Shown here: positions 1 through 8,314 of the stretch, in pieces | How positions within the stretch are numbered: position 1 is the stretch's first letter | Layout of the letters: every line of letters begins with the position of its first letter | Assembly (NCBI RefSeq): GCF_013359905.1 | Contig: NZ_JABMCC010000121.1 | Span: 806,001-870,000, forward strand | Direction: 5' to 3' | Source of the DNA: Paenibacillus taichungensis | GTDB taxonomy: Bacteria; Bacillota; Bacilli; Paenibacillales; Paenibacillaceae | Length of the DNA: 64,000 bases | Notes under the pieces: generated by a model | The model's input: only the letters and a program-made list of their open reading frames with translations | Databases searched by the model: none | What the model was told of the DNA's origin: nothing | Program-made: the position numbers and the translations under genes

Positions 1-2
1 GA

Positions 3-158
3 GCGGAAATCCAGTTAGATGTGGTATCTCCTTGCGGTATTTGCAGAGAACTGATTAGTGATTATGGGAAGGACACACAGGTCATCTTGCAGGGAGAAGA
101 GGGTTATTCTAAAACAACGATTGGGCAGCTATTACCACAAAAATATACAAGAACATAA
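3..158 (+). CDS. Cytidine deaminase family protein, C-terminal part (5' end outside window)
   Basis: The open frame runs in from the left edge and ends at TAA 156-158. It contains SPCGICREL, the second zinc-binding motif (PCxxCR) of the cytidine deaminase/blasticidin-S deaminase superfamily, in which two cysteines hold the catalytic zinc. The HAE half of the site would lie upstream of the window. The family hydrolyses cytidine, deoxycytidine or related aminonucleosides. The SPCG form resembles the blasticidin-type branch as much as classical Cdd, so the exact substrate is open. Confidence 0.75.
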   Translation, partial: AEIQLDVVSPCGICRELISDYGKDTQVILQGEEGYSKTTIGQLLPQKYTRT

Positions 159-173
159 TAAGGAAGGTAGACT

Positions 174-635
174 GTGATGTTTGAGATAGTTGATATTCGG
201 CAAAAGCCGGACATGCTGCAGACAGCTGTACAATACTTTTGGAAGCAGTGGGGCTCGGAATCAAGTTATCATTTTTACCGGGATTGCATTGAGCGTTCCG
301 TGGAAACCGAGAGTGATGTACCCCGATTTTATGTACTGTTGGATGGGGACAGGATTGTTGGAGGATATGCTCTGTTAAGGAGTGATTTGAATAGCCGCCA
401 GGATCTGTTCCCGTGGTTTGCGTGCCTTCATGTTGATCCAGAATACCGAGGCAAGAACCTTGGTGGGCAACTACAGAATCATGCGATTAATGAGGTGAAG
501 ACGAAGGGCTACGATAAGCTGTATTTATGTACGGATTTGACGGACTATTATGAAAAAAATAACTGGGCGTATATCGGTAAAGGATATTTGCTAGATGATG
601 AAGAGACTCGGATCTATGAAATTTGCATAAAATGA
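174..635 (+). CDS. GNAT family N-acetyltransferase
   Basis: This 153-residue protein has the GNAT fold pattern. A beta-bulge region (FACLHVDPEYRGKNLGG, about residues 82-98) carries the R/Q-x-x-G-x-G/A-like acetyl-CoA pyrophosphate loop, here RGKNLG, and a C-terminal YYEKNNWAYIG segment is typical of motif B. It should move an acetyl group from acetyl-CoA to an amine; the acceptor cannot be read from sequence. GTG 174 is directly followed by ATG 177, and the AGGAAGG at 161-167 suits either. It lies 15 nt after the deaminase and may share its transcript. Confidence 0.8.
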   Translation: MMFEIVDIRQKPDMLQTAVQYFWKQWGSESSYHFYRDCIERSVETESDVPRFYVLLDGDRIVGGYALLRSDLNSRQDLFPWFACLHVDPEYRGKNLGGQLQNHAINEVKTKGYDKLYLCTDLTDYYEKNNWAYIGKGYLLDDEETRIYEICIK

Positions 636-657
636 GCGCTTTAATAACACGAACGGA

Positions 658-1467
658 GTGATTGTCATCGAACAAACCATTCGTTTAGCTCAAGACCTTG
701 CGGAGAGAGTCATTCGAAAAGCAGGAGAGGTTGCTAAAGAGCATTTTGATCAGATCACCTGTGCAGTGGAGAAGGGCATCTTTGGTGATGTTGTTACGGA
801 AGTAGATCATGAAGCAGAGCGGATAATATGTGATGAAATTACCATTCGTTTTCCCGATCATGAGATCCATAGTGAAGAGCGGGGGCATAACGGACAGAAG
901 AGTGACTGGCTGTGGATGATTGATCCGTTAGACGGAACAAACAACTTTGCCATTGGTCTACCGATATTTTCCGTCTCGATTACATTATTGTATCGTTTAG
1001 AACCCGTCCTCGGAGTTATTTACGAGCCTCTGGTGGATCGTTTGTTTGTGACATCACGTGGGAATGGAGCAAGTTGTAATCTAAACCCCATGAAAGTCCA
1101 AAAGAAAGAGCATATTCACAAAGGGACCATTGGCTGGATTCAGGGGCATCAGGTGCAAAATGAGGAGAAGGCTGTACGGCTACGTCAACATCTGGATGTT
1201 CGTTTCAAACGAATGATGCTATTATGGGCTCCAACCTTACAGTGGTGCATGTTAGCTAAGGGGGATATTGACGGCATTGTGCTCTACAATTCGGAAGGAG
1301 ACGATTTGTATTCAGGCATATTAATGGCGAAAGAAGCAGGTGCCATTGTTATGGATTTTGAAGGGATTCCCTTTGAAGGCATGAATTCAGAGCCATATCT
1401 GATTGCCTGCCATCCGGATCATCGTGAGTATTTCCTGAGTGTCGTTCGGGAGGGAATGAACTCATGA
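658..1467 (+). CDS. Inositol monophosphatase family protein
   Basis: This 269-residue member of the Mg/Li-sensitive phosphatase superfamily is of usual length (about 260-280). Visible motifs are GDVVTEVD (43-50), SEE (72-74), WMIDPLDGTNNF (86-97), which supplies the metal-binding aspartates, and GDDLYSGILMAKEAG (about 214-228), equivalent to the usual WD..AG..L..EAG motif but with D in place of W. It probably hydrolyses a small phosphate monoester such as inositol phosphate, PAP or a sugar phosphate. GTG 658 is the only sensible start but lacks a clear ribosome site, so translation may be coupled to the upstream GNAT, which ends 22 nt earlier. Confidence 0.85.
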   Translation: MIVIEQTIRLAQDLAERVIRKAGEVAKEHFDQITCAVEKGIFGDVVTEVDHEAERIICDEITIRFPDHEIHSEERGHNGQKSDWLWMIDPLDGTNNFAIGLPIFSVSITLLYRLEPVLGVIYEPLVDRLFVTSRGNGASCNLNPMKVQKKEHIHKGTIGWIQGHQVQNEEKAVRLRQHLDVRFKRMMLLWAPTLQWCMLAKGDIDGIVLYNSEGDDLYSGILMAKEAGAIVMDFEGIPFEGMNSEPYLIACHPDHREYFLSVVREGMNS

Positions 1468-1515
1468 TTAGCGAGCTTAATAAGCATGAATTCTATAATC
1501 CGAAGGAGAATGGTC

Positions 1516-2112
1516 GTGAACGAATCATTGCAGAGTCAGATTCAATTTCTTATTGAGATTGATAAACTGAAAACGATTGAACGAAAAACGAGAATCATCC
1601 ATGGCGACAGACTCGAAAATGATGCAGAGCATTCCTGGCATCTGGCGATGATGGCCCTGATTTTGCAGAGTCACTCCAACAAGGAGGTGGATATTCTCAA
1701 AGTCATTAAGATGCTTCTTGTTCATGACCTCGTTGAGATCGATGCCGGAGATACATTTGCCTACGATACGGTAGGGCATGCGGATAAATATGACCGAGAG
1801 ATCAAGGCTGCGCATCGACTATTTGGGATTTTACCTGAGGAACAAGCCGAAGAACTGTTGAACCTATGGCTGGAGTTTGAGGCAAAGGAGACCAACGAAG
1901 CGCAGTTTGCCTCGTCGATGGATCGGTTGCAGCCGTTGATCCACAATCATCAGAATGAGGGAGATACGTGGCAGAAATACAATATTACAAGTGAGCAGGT
2001 GTTAAATAGAAATCGGGAGATTGAGAACGGTTCCGAAACATTGTGGACGTACGCACAGCAGATTATCCAAAATTCCGTAGACAAGGGAATCTTGACTAAA
2101 TCCAAGTCTTAG
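1516..2112 (+). CDS. HD-domain hydrolase (YfbR/HDDC2-like 5'-deoxynucleotidase type)
   Basis: A 198-residue HD-superfamily phosphohydrolase. The metal-binding pattern is visible: H39 (AEHSW), H70-D71 (VHDLVEID) and a later aspartate in SSMDRLQPL. The E-D-A-G-D stretch after the HD is typical of the HD_3 group that includes YfbR-type nucleotidases, which release phosphate from deoxynucleoside monophosphates. I chose GTG 1516 because AAGGAG (1503-1508) lies 7 nt upstream; an upstream start at 1486 has no comparable site. It follows the phosphatase gene closely and is probably in the same operon. Confidence 0.82.
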   Translation: MNESLQSQIQFLIEIDKLKTIERKTRIIHGDRLENDAEHSWHLAMMALILQSHSNKEVDILKVIKMLLVHDLVEIDAGDTFAYDTVGHADKYDREIKAAHRLFGILPEEQAEELLNLWLEFEAKETNEAQFASSMDRLQPLIHNHQNEGDTWQKYNITSEQVLNRNREIENGSETLWTYAQQIIQNSVDKGILTKSKS

Positions 2113-2157
2113 AGCACATTGCTGAATTTATCTGATTACAGACGGGGGAAAATCTTT

Positions 2158-2607
2158 ATGGGATATATCATGGAGTTGAGAAAGCTGGTGGGTTCACGCC
2201 CTCTAATCATGGCTGGTTCATGTGTGTTGGTCTTCAATGAGCAGCGCCATCTGCTGTTGCAAAGACGTACAGATAGCCTGGATTGGGGAACCCTTGGCGG
2301 ATCATTGGAACCGGGAGAATCTTTGGAGGAAGCTGCTGCCCGTGAATTATATGAGGAAGCCGGACTGAGAGCGGGTGCATATAAACTCATTACCGTTTTC
2401 TCAGGTCAGGACATGTATTACAAGTATCCGCATGGAGATGAAGTGTATAATGTCATGGCAGTCTATGAAGCTACTGAAATTCAGGGCGAACCAACCGTCA
2501 TGGATGATGAAGGACTGGAACTGCGTTATCTTGATCTGAGTATACCCATCCCAGAGATTAACCCGTTCACGGAATATGTGCTGAAAAAAGCGGGATATAT
2601 TAACTAA
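2158..2607 (+). CDS. Nudix hydrolase
   Basis: This 149-residue protein has a perfect Nudix box at about residues 48-70 (G-x5-E-x7-RE-L-x-EE-x-G-L), so it should cleave a nucleoside diphosphate linked to some group X with Mg2+. LLLQRRTDS before the box and the short ending place it with generic MutT/YjhB-like proteins; the substrate is unknown. ATG 2158 is preferred because GGGGG (2144-2148) sits 9 nt upstream. It follows the HD protein by 45 nt and precedes the HIT protein by 20 nt, making a small cluster of nucleotide-handling genes. Confidence 0.85.
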   Translation: MGYIMELRKLVGSRPLIMAGSCVLVFNEQRHLLLQRRTDSLDWGTLGGSLEPGESLEEAAARELYEEAGLRAGAYKLITVFSGQDMYYKYPHGDEVYNVMAVYEATEIQGEPTVMDDEGLELRYLDLSIPIPEINPFTEYVLKKAGYIN

Positions 2608-2627
2608 GTAGTGAAAGGGGATCATAT

Positions 2628-2960
2628 ATGACACAGGATTTTTATTGTGATGAAGTGCTTAGTGGTAATACCAAAGTAAATATCGTTATGGAAACAGACA
2701 AGGTGCTGGCTTATCATCATACCCGACCATACTACAAGCATCATATTGTTGTTATTCCAAAGATCCATATCCAATCATTCATTTCACAGGAAGAAGATAA
2801 TAATGATGAACTATTATTGGAAATTATGCGCGTTATAAAAAAGGTTGCTGCGGACATGGTTGTCCAGACGGGTTCTTCCAAAATCGTAACCAACCTGGGC
2901 ACTTACCAGGATTCGAAGCATCAACACTGGCATGTGGTAAGCGGTGAACGTATCCAATAA
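2628..2960 (+). CDS. HIT family protein
   Basis: A 110-residue protein ending in the histidine triad HQHWHVV (residues 98-104), the catalytic H-x-H-x-H motif of nucleotide hydrolases and transferases such as Hint and Ap4A hydrolase. HIVVIPKIHIQSF (about 39-51) matches the usual HxLVIPKxH strand before the active site. It probably removes a group from a purine nucleotide phosphoramidate or a related ester. A GAAAGGGGATCAT ribosome site precedes ATG 2628. It is the last gene of the 0.2-3 kb cluster, followed by a terminator. Confidence 0.88.
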   Translation: MTQDFYCDEVLSGNTKVNIVMETDKVLAYHHTRPYYKHHIVVIPKIHIQSFISQEEDNNDELLLEIMRVIKKVAADMVVQTGSSKIVTNLGTYQDSKHQHWHVVSGERIQ

Positions 2961-2976
2961 AATAAGTCTTAAGTAG

Positions 2977-3011
2977 AGTCTTCCTGCCGGATGTTCGGGG
3001 GAAGACTTTTT
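2977..3011 (+). terminator. Rho-independent terminator after the HIT gene
   Basis: The inverted repeat AGTCTTCC (2977-2984) / GGAAGACT (3000-3007) is an 8-bp perfect stem with a loop of about 15 nt, ending in a short T run. It is placed 16 nt after the HIT stop codon. Confidence 0.75.
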
Positions 3012-3184
3012 GAATTTAATGATTAGAATTCACTCTATCAAGAATGAGGAATTTGATTGGGGAAAGTAAATGGAGGTAAAATATGCTAAAATAGTTTGGT
3101 GAATTAATAAATTGAACTATTTATCAATCATGATGATCATATGAATTATGAATTCAGTACGTTGATAAAAAAGGAGGAAGTGTG

Positions 3185-3340
3185 ATGAGCTTTTCATTCA
3201 TTTCAACATTCGCAGTTTTATTTAACTTGGTGTTATTCGGTTTGGGTGTATATGCCCTCATTTTATTTATCAAACTTGCTAAACTCGGGATTCAGGCGTT
3301 GGACATTTATCTATATGAGAAACGAGGAGAACGGTTCTAA
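3185..3340 (+). CDS. Small membrane protein (51 aa)
   Basis: A 51-residue reading frame with a strong AAGGAGG site (about 3172-3178) and an ATG at good spacing. Residues 5-33 are a continuous hydrophobic segment (AVLFNLVLFGLGVYALILF), followed by a short basic, amphipathic tail ending RGERF. This is the design of a single-pass membrane peptide with a cytoplasmic tail. I recognise no family. It stands alone between two terminator-like regions, with an AT-rich region upstream that could hold its own promoter. Confidence 0.6.
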   Translation: MSFSFISTFAVLFNLVLFGLGVYALILFIKLAKLGIQALDIYLYEKRGERF

Positions 3341-3449
3341 GCTGTAGAAATATCACTCAACAATAGAATTATCATTTTTCTCTCAGTGTTTTATTGTTGT
3401 TCTATTGATATGATTAATTCATCATTCAACTAAAGAGAGGGTAAATGAC

Positions 3450-4226
3450 ATGGATACTTTTTTAGAGCAAATCAACGAATTGCAGGAGCTTCAAAAAGAT
3501 TTGGTCAGTATACATCCTTTATTGGCAGACTATTATCCCGTGGTTGTGGCATTTGAAACTTTATTATATATCTATGATTATTCGTCCAGGACACAGCAAT
3601 ATGAATGGGTGAAAACCGTCCCGGATGACCTGAATATTCCCGAAGGATGCCTTGCGGCGTTTCGAGTGCATCACATGGATGAGCGGATGTGCGCAGTGGT
3701 GACGGATGCGGCGTTCCAAAATTTTGAGCAGAAAGTCTATCTCTTTCATGAATTTGTCCATTGTTACGTAAATGAGCATTACACCGACATGGGTGACCGA
3801 CTTGAGATCAAACATAAGATGGAGCAAATCAAACGTGTAACATGGGAACTGGATTATGAGTTTCCTTATGACAATGAGATGGTTGTCCAGCGGATCACTT
3901 CGTTGCTGTCAGCCTTGAAGAGTAAGGATCTCTTGCAAGTGAAAGAGGCAAGAGTAGCCCTGTTCAGCTCTTTGAGTGAAGAACAAGGGGAGTACTTCAA
4001 CTGGCTGGAATGGAACGAAGGTTACGCCCGCTATGTGGAGAATCGAATTCGGGAGAAATTTGGACTGGAAATCAATCATATTGGGGATACAGCTCCGTTT
4101 AATCGTCTTGTTTTCTATGAGTGCGGGTCGGAATACATAAGCCTGCTCGTTAACGAACAGCCGGATCTTCATACGGATTTGGAGCAGTTATTTGTGAGGA
4201 TACAAACAGAGCGAGTGCAGGCTTGA
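3450..4226 (+). CDS. Putative zinc metallopeptidase-like protein (HEFVH motif), uncharacterised
   Basis: I do not recognise a named family for this 258-residue protein. It has HEFVH at residues 100-104, fitting the HExxH zinc motif, inside a predicted helix (YLFHEFVHCYVNEH). A later NEGYARYVE segment places E190 and Y192 where gluzincin-type peptidases carry the third zinc ligand. There is no signal peptide or membrane segment, so it should be cytoplasmic. The start has AAAGAGAGGG upstream. A two-motif match is suggestive only; an inactive relative or an unrelated metal-binding protein remains possible. Confidence 0.7.
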   Translation: MDTFLEQINELQELQKDLVSIHPLLADYYPVVVAFETLLYIYDYSSRTQQYEWVKTVPDDLNIPEGCLAAFRVHHMDERMCAVVTDAAFQNFEQKVYLFHEFVHCYVNEHYTDMGDRLEIKHKMEQIKRVTWELDYEFPYDNEMVVQRITSLLSALKSKDLLQVKEARVALFSSLSEEQGEYFNWLEWNEGYARYVENRIREKFGLEINHIGDTAPFNRLVFYECGSEYISLLVNEQPDLHTDLEQLFVRIQTERVQA

Positions 4227-4424
4227 ACACCGGGTATAGTTCCCAAATTCATTACGGACATAAAGATAAGTGCTTTCATGGCCGATACCTCCCAGCGTTT
4301 CTAAGTACTGCTCCAAGGATGGGACACTGAGCTGCAGCATGTCAGCATAAGCATCTAGAGCTAAATACAGATGATTACGTAGAGCGTTTACGCTCATGTT
4401 CTAAGTAAGAATCGGGAGGTTCAT

Positions 4425-4853
4425 ATGCTAATAAAAAAAGCAGGGATTTTCTTAGGTCTCTTCATGGTGCTCCTTGCAGGCTGCAATTCTACCAATGGAA
4501 GTAATTCTAAACCGAAGGAAGCTCTGCCTTCGCTCATTACATTAACCTGCAACCCCAACTTCACGATTGAAGCGTGTGAGGATGTGGAATTCAAAGATCC
4601 GGTTGAGATCGAAATCGTAATCGAGGCTATAAACAAAGCGGAGCGTATATCAGGAAGTCTTGATTATAGCGTGGAGTATAAAATGAACTTAACAGATGCA
4701 GATGGATCCTTAACCCAGTATGATTTTTCCATAGGCAAAGATCCCAAGCAGTCAGCCCTTCTGGTTAACCATGAGGATACCCACGTAGGATACAGCATAC
4801 CCATAGAGGATGCAAACCGAGTGAGGAAACTGATTCAAAGTCATACGGACTGA
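4425..4853 (+). CDS. Small lipoprotein, unknown function
   Basis: A 142-residue protein with a clear lipoprotein signal: basic MLIKK, hydrophobic IFLGLFMVLLAG, then lipobox LAGC with the lipidated cysteine at 20. After a polar linker (STNGSNSKPK) comes a domain of about 110 residues with two further cysteines (TCNPNFTIEAC), possibly a disulfide, and alternating strand-like segments. It should be anchored to the outer face of the membrane. The ribosome site CGGGAGG is 7 nt before ATG. No family is recognised; its neighbours are unrelated. Confidence 0.75.
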   Translation: MLIKKAGIFLGLFMVLLAGCNSTNGSNSKPKEALPSLITLTCNPNFTIEACEDVEFKDPVEIEIVIEAINKAERISGSLDYSVEYKMNLTDADGSLTQYDFSIGKDPKQSALLVNHEDTHVGYSIPIEDANRVRKLIQSHTD

Positions 4854-4892
4854 CACAGAAGATTACAGATTACCTTCGGTAAGTCAGTTTAC

Positions 4893-5127
4893 TATATAGG
4901 TTCAACAAAAAATTCCACGATAACGGAGAGGACAGAAAAAACCTAAAGAAGTGAAGCTAAAAGCTTTCTGAAAGAAAGCTGCATCGGAAGCATCAGCGTT
5001 CGCCTTTATCCCCGGATTTTACCCTTTGAAAATAGGAATCAAAAAAAACTGGGGATAACAGCGATCGGAAGGTTGTTCTGTCATCGGAGTGGCAAGTGTA
5101 AATATTCTTTGGTTTAATTTATATATC
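4893..5127 (+). repeat. Structured intergenic repeat, full-length copy A
   Basis: A 235-bp element nearly identical through its core to 33649-33881. It has imperfect terminal inverted repeats (TATATAGGTTCAAC at the left; the right end read in reverse begins similarly and reaches ATTTACAC). Internal stems are GACAGAA with TTCTGTC, AGCTTTCT with AGAAAGCT (GAA loop), and TATCCCC (5007-5013) with GGGGATA (5051-5057). It ends 23 nt before the start of the GNAT gene at 5151. It could be a 5' leader RNA, a MITE-like mobile element, or both. Confidence 0.8.
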
Positions 5128-5150
5128 TATTGAAACGGAGAGAAGGTCAT

Positions 5151-5717
5151 ATGAGTCACCTGATTACCATTCAACCTTTAACAGCATCGGATATGGCGGG
5201 TGCCTGGCGGGTATTCGAGACATCCATAACGAATGCATTTACACAGGAAGGGCTGGGTTCCCTGCACGAAGACATACGGGATGAAATTGAACACAAAAAA
5301 GCGATGCTTCACTCAGCTTTGCATCCTGACAACAAACAGGAATCGAATGTTTTCTTCTTGCTGGCCAAAAGGGAAGATACCGTCGTAGGCACTATTTCGT
5401 ATGGACCTTGCGGCGAGGAGATTCAAGAATGCACCGACCACCAACTGAACTACGTAGGGGAATTGGGTAGTCTCTACGTCCTGCCAGAGGTTCAGGGTCG
5501 GGGAATTGGCTCTGCTCTCATTCATGCCTTGGCTACTGAACTTCAGAGACGTGAGATTACGCAATTTTGCCTGGATAGTGGATACCGGATAGCCCAGAAG
5601 AAATGGCAGCGGAAGTTTGGAGAACCCTATGCCGCGGCAAAGAATTACTGGGGTGAAGGCACGGACCATATGGTGTGGTTATGTAATGTGAAGGATTTTG
5701 CTGTAATAAATGACTAA
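5151..5717 (+). CDS. GNAT family N-acetyltransferase
   Basis: This 188-residue acetyltransferase has the acetyl-CoA loop VQGRGIGSAL (about residues 114-123), after the strand GELGSLYVLPE. The C-terminal part (LDSGYRIAQKKWQRKFGEP, then YWGEGTDHMVW) is typical of a GNAT subgroup in Bacillota whose substrates are unknown. ATG 5151 is chosen because GGAGAGAAGG lies just upstream; an earlier in-frame codon at 5130 falls before that site. The gene is preceded by a full-length structured repeat, which suggests leader-level control. Confidence 0.85.
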   Translation: MSHLITIQPLTASDMAGAWRVFETSITNAFTQEGLGSLHEDIRDEIEHKKAMLHSALHPDNKQESNVFFLLAKREDTVVGTISYGPCGEEIQECTDHQLNYVGELGSLYVLPEVQGRGIGSALIHALATELQRREITQFCLDSGYRIAQKKWQRKFGEPYAAAKNYWGEGTDHMVWLCNVKDFAVIND

Positions 5718-5755
5718 GAGATGACGACCTGTACTGAACAGGGGTCATCTCTTTT
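5716..5755 (+). terminator. Rho-independent terminator
   Basis: The stem AAGAGATGAC (5716-5725) pairs with GTCATCTCTT (5744-5753) and runs into a T-rich tail. It overlaps the stop of the GNAT gene and closes that transcript. Confidence 0.85.
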
Positions 5756-5821
5756 ATTAAGTCAATCTTTCTGCATCGATAGAGGACTATTCTTCGTACA
5801 GTAAGAAAAAGGAGTGAAGAT

Positions 5822-6319
5822 ATGCAGTACATACAGAGTACACCCGAGCAACGTTTATCGCCGGATGCCATAACCATATGGAGAATCAGTGCGATTATAT
5901 TGAACGGAATAGGGTTGATTGTGCTTACAGCACTGCTGATTCTGGATTCCGTCTTTGGATGGAGGGCGTGGATTGGTTGGTTGCTGTGGGGAGTGACTGC
6001 CATATCAGTGCTGTATGCGGTGTGGGAGATTTTTATCCGGCCTTCATTGTTATACAAGCATTGGTATTACGATGCGAATGAGGAGTTCTTGCAATTGAAA
6101 CACGGCGCTTTGAAAAAGGTACATCAGATCGTTCCCATGGCCAAAGTACAATCCGTCACGACGAACCAAGGTCCTCTTTTGAGAAAATATGGCCTATATT
6201 CTGTATCGATTGGCACGATGGGTTCATCTCACACGATCCCGGCGTTGCCAGAGGAAGTGGCGCTTGAACTGCGTAATCAGATTGCGTCCTATGCAAGGAT
6301 TAATGAGGTGGATGAATGA
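5822..6319 (+). CDS. ydbS: Bacterial PH-like (bPH2) membrane protein, YdbS-like
   Basis: A 165-residue protein with two N-terminal membrane segments (about residues 22-44 and 50-70) and one bPH2 (DUF304) domain, seen as LQLKHGALKKVHQIVPMAKV followed by YGLYSVSIGTMG. B. subtilis YdbS has this layout and is encoded just before YdbT; the pair has been linked to resistance to peptides or toxins. The gene has an AAAAGGAG site and overlaps the next by 4 nt (ATGA), so the two are translationally coupled. Confidence 0.8.
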   Translation: MQYIQSTPEQRLSPDAITIWRISAIILNGIGLIVLTALLILDSVFGWRAWIGWLLWGVTAISVLYAVWEIFIRPSLLYKHWYYDANEEFLQLKHGALKKVHQIVPMAKVQSVTTNQGPLLRKYGLYSVSIGTMGSSHTIPALPEEVALELRNQIASYARINEVDE

Positions 6320-7851
6320 ACGAGATGAAAAGACAACACCCGTTAGCCATGCTCTGGAGTTTGTGGAAACTGGTGAAAAATTCTTTTGCATTTATCGTTT
6401 TTTTATTTATTCTCCGTCATGGCTCGGCGTCCACGTGGATTATGTATGGCAGAATCGTCTTCTATGTGGCTATCGCGTTAAGTGTGATAAGCATCATCTG
6501 GAGTTGGTTTACACTACGTTATACCGCTGATGATAAGGCTTTTCAGATCTACAGTGGGGTATTTAATCGCACAAGAAGAACGATACCCTATACCAAAATT
6601 CAGAACGTAAACCGGCATACGTCGCTGTTTCATCGTTTGTTCCGAGTCACATCTATTCGTTTTGAGACGGGTATCAAGGGAGAAGATGCTACTTTTCAGC
6701 TGCAAGTCGTTTCACTTTCGGAATCGGAGCGGCTTGAAAAGGTAGTAGCAGGGCATATGTCGGAAACGAATGTCGCCAGTGATGCTGTAGAACCAAATGA
6801 GGAACCAGTGATGCGACCTGAACACGTAACACTGGAAGAAGATATTCAACTACCTGTACAAGAAGAGATTGAACGGAATGTCCATTACAAGTCCACTCGA
6901 AAAGATATATTCAAAGCTTCGTTTACGTCGCTCAGCTTTCTGGTGCTTATTCCGATTCTGGGATCGCTCTATTCGTCGATAAAAGATTTCTTTCCCGATG
7001 AAAAAGTGACGGAGAGCATCCTATTAACGTGGCTGGATACCTGGTGGATTACCGCATTGATCATTACAGGACTTATTGCTGTTTCCATTATGCTAGGGAT
7101 TGTCAGAACCTTTGTGAAGTATGGTGATTTCCAAATCTCCTCGGATCGCAAACGTATCTACATTACGAAGGGGATGTTGGAACAGACCGCATTTTCGATC
7201 CTGAAAGAACGAGTACAGGCGGTGAAAATCACACAGTCTCCGATGAAAAGACTGCTAGGATTGGCAGAAGTGGAACTAACGACAGCAGGTGGTGTGGGAG
7301 AATCCGAACAGGAAGTTAACTCGCTCTATCCTTTTCTGCCTGTGAAGCAAGCTTACGATATGATCTCGGAGATTTTGCCATCCTATCAGGTTACGCAGGA
7401 GATGCAAAAGCTTCCACGAAAATCATTATGGCTGCGCATGCTGACACCAAGCTGGGTGTGGATCATTGCAACAGGGTTACTGTTTTATTTCAAACCGCTG
7501 ATTCTGGGACAGAATCAGGCATGGTGGATGATTTCCGCTATTCTGTTACTGTGGATTGGCATATGCAGAATAACTGATTTTCTCCATACACGATACATCC
7601 TGAATGAGAACTTTATCCAATTGCGAACGGGTGCATTAACCTCGACACTATACATCTCCAAGCGAGAGAAAGTCATTGAGGTACAGATCACCCGGAATCT
7701 ACTGCAACGTTGGTTTGGAGTTGCTTCGATTCAAACCGTGAATCGTGCCAAACCTGTTCTGCATCATACGCTAAACGATATACCGCTTGAAGCGGTAGAG
7801 GCGTTTCAGCTGTGGTATATGGAGCGGAGCCAGAACGTCCAGACTCGATAA
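6316..7851 (+). CDS. ydbT: Multi-bPH2-domain membrane protein, YdbT-like
   Basis: A 511-residue membrane protein with three bPH2 repeats, each with a G-x(2-3)-x-R/K-x-x-I-P/S-x-x-K/R core: YSGVFNRTRRTIPYTKIQNV, ITKGMLEQTAFSILKERVQ, and LRTGALTSTLYISKREKV. Paired hydrophobic segments lie between the repeats (about residues 25-70, 200-265, 380-420). The layout matches YdbT of B. subtilis, which works with YdbS. The repeats may act on the membrane surface as lipid- or peptide-binding modules; the mechanism is unknown. Coupled to the upstream gene by ATGA and followed by a strong terminator. Confidence 0.82.
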   Translation: MNEMKRQHPLAMLWSLWKLVKNSFAFIVFLFILRHGSASTWIMYGRIVFYVAIALSVISIIWSWFTLRYTADDKAFQIYSGVFNRTRRTIPYTKIQNVNRHTSLFHRLFRVTSIRFETGIKGEDATFQLQVVSLSESERLEKVVAGHMSETNVASDAVEPNEEPVMRPEHVTLEEDIQLPVQEEIERNVHYKSTRKDIFKASFTSLSFLVLIPILGSLYSSIKDFFPDEKVTESILLTWLDTWWITALIITGLIAVSIMLGIVRTFVKYGDFQISSDRKRIYITKGMLEQTAFSILKERVQAVKITQSPMKRLLGLAEVELTTAGGVGESEQEVNSLYPFLPVKQAYDMISEILPSYQVTQEMQKLPRKSLWLRMLTPSWVWIIATGLLFYFKPLILGQNQAWWMISAILLLWIGICRITDFLHTRYILNENFIQLRTGALTSTLYISKREKVIEVQITRNLLQRWFGVASIQTVNRAKPVLHHTLNDIPLEAVEAFQLWYMERSQNVQTR

Positions 7852-7854
7852 TGT

Positions 7855-7902
7855 AAAGGCAAGTGCAGGAAGACTACTAAGTTTACTGTGCACTTGCCTT
7901 TT
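7855..7902 (+). terminator. Rho-independent terminator after ydbT
   Basis: The 13-bp stem AAAGGCAAGTGCA (7855-7867) pairs with TGCACTTGCCTTT (7889-7901) and is followed by T residues. Confidence 0.85.
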
Positions 7903-7940
7903 GTATGGAAGGTGGATTTTTAATAGCTTGGAGGTGTCTG

Positions 7941-8303
7941 ATGAAAAAGAAGAAAAAATACGTGCTGTCAGCGGTTCTGATCATTATGGTTATTTTAGTA
8001 TTGACCCCAATAATATATGTACAAGTAAACAAGCTGATCTATGCACATAGAGTTACTGAGTACTTAATCGAGGAAAAGAAATATACTCAAGAGGAAATTG
8101 AATCAGTGGAAGGCATATGGAATGTTAAGCTTCCGCCTTTCTCTGCTGAGGTTACATTTAAAGATGAACCAGATGTAGAATATATATATTTTGCACATAA
8201 TGAAGTTCTTCAATTTGCTCATCGTATATCCGAAGAAGCACAAAGGAGAGGCAAAACCAAATCGGATCTGAAACATGTTGAACCAACGAATGACCGTGAG
8301 TAG
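7941..8303 (+). CDS. Small membrane-anchored protein, DUF3139-like
   Basis: A 120-residue protein starting MKKKKKYV, then one hydrophobic segment (about residues 8-26), then an extracellular domain with YLIEEKKYTQEEIESVEG and KLPPFSAEVTFKDEP. This pattern recalls the DUF3139 family of short exported Bacillota proteins of unknown function. GGAGGTG (7930-7936) supports ATG 7941 over an earlier in-frame codon. It lies 11 nt ahead of the HAD phosphatase gene and may share its transcript. Confidence 0.72.
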   Translation: MKKKKKYVLSAVLIIMVILVLTPIIYVQVNKLIYAHRVTEYLIEEKKYTQEEIESVEGIWNVKLPPFSAEVTFKDEPDVEYIYFAHNEVLQFAHRISEEAQRRGKTKSDLKHVEPTNDRE

Positions 8304-8314
8304 GAGGTATCCTT

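Noticed and set aside
3341..3449. Possible terminator between the small peptide and the metallopeptidase-like gene
   Set aside because: CAATAGAA and TTCTATTG are inverse copies, but the stem is short and AU-rich with a long loop and no T run, so it is too weak to call.
4188..4397. Minus-strand 69-residue frame between two genes
   Set aside because: It has a helical, protein-like composition but overlaps the end of the metallopeptidase-like gene and has no ribosome site. It might be a decayed gene, but I cannot support it.
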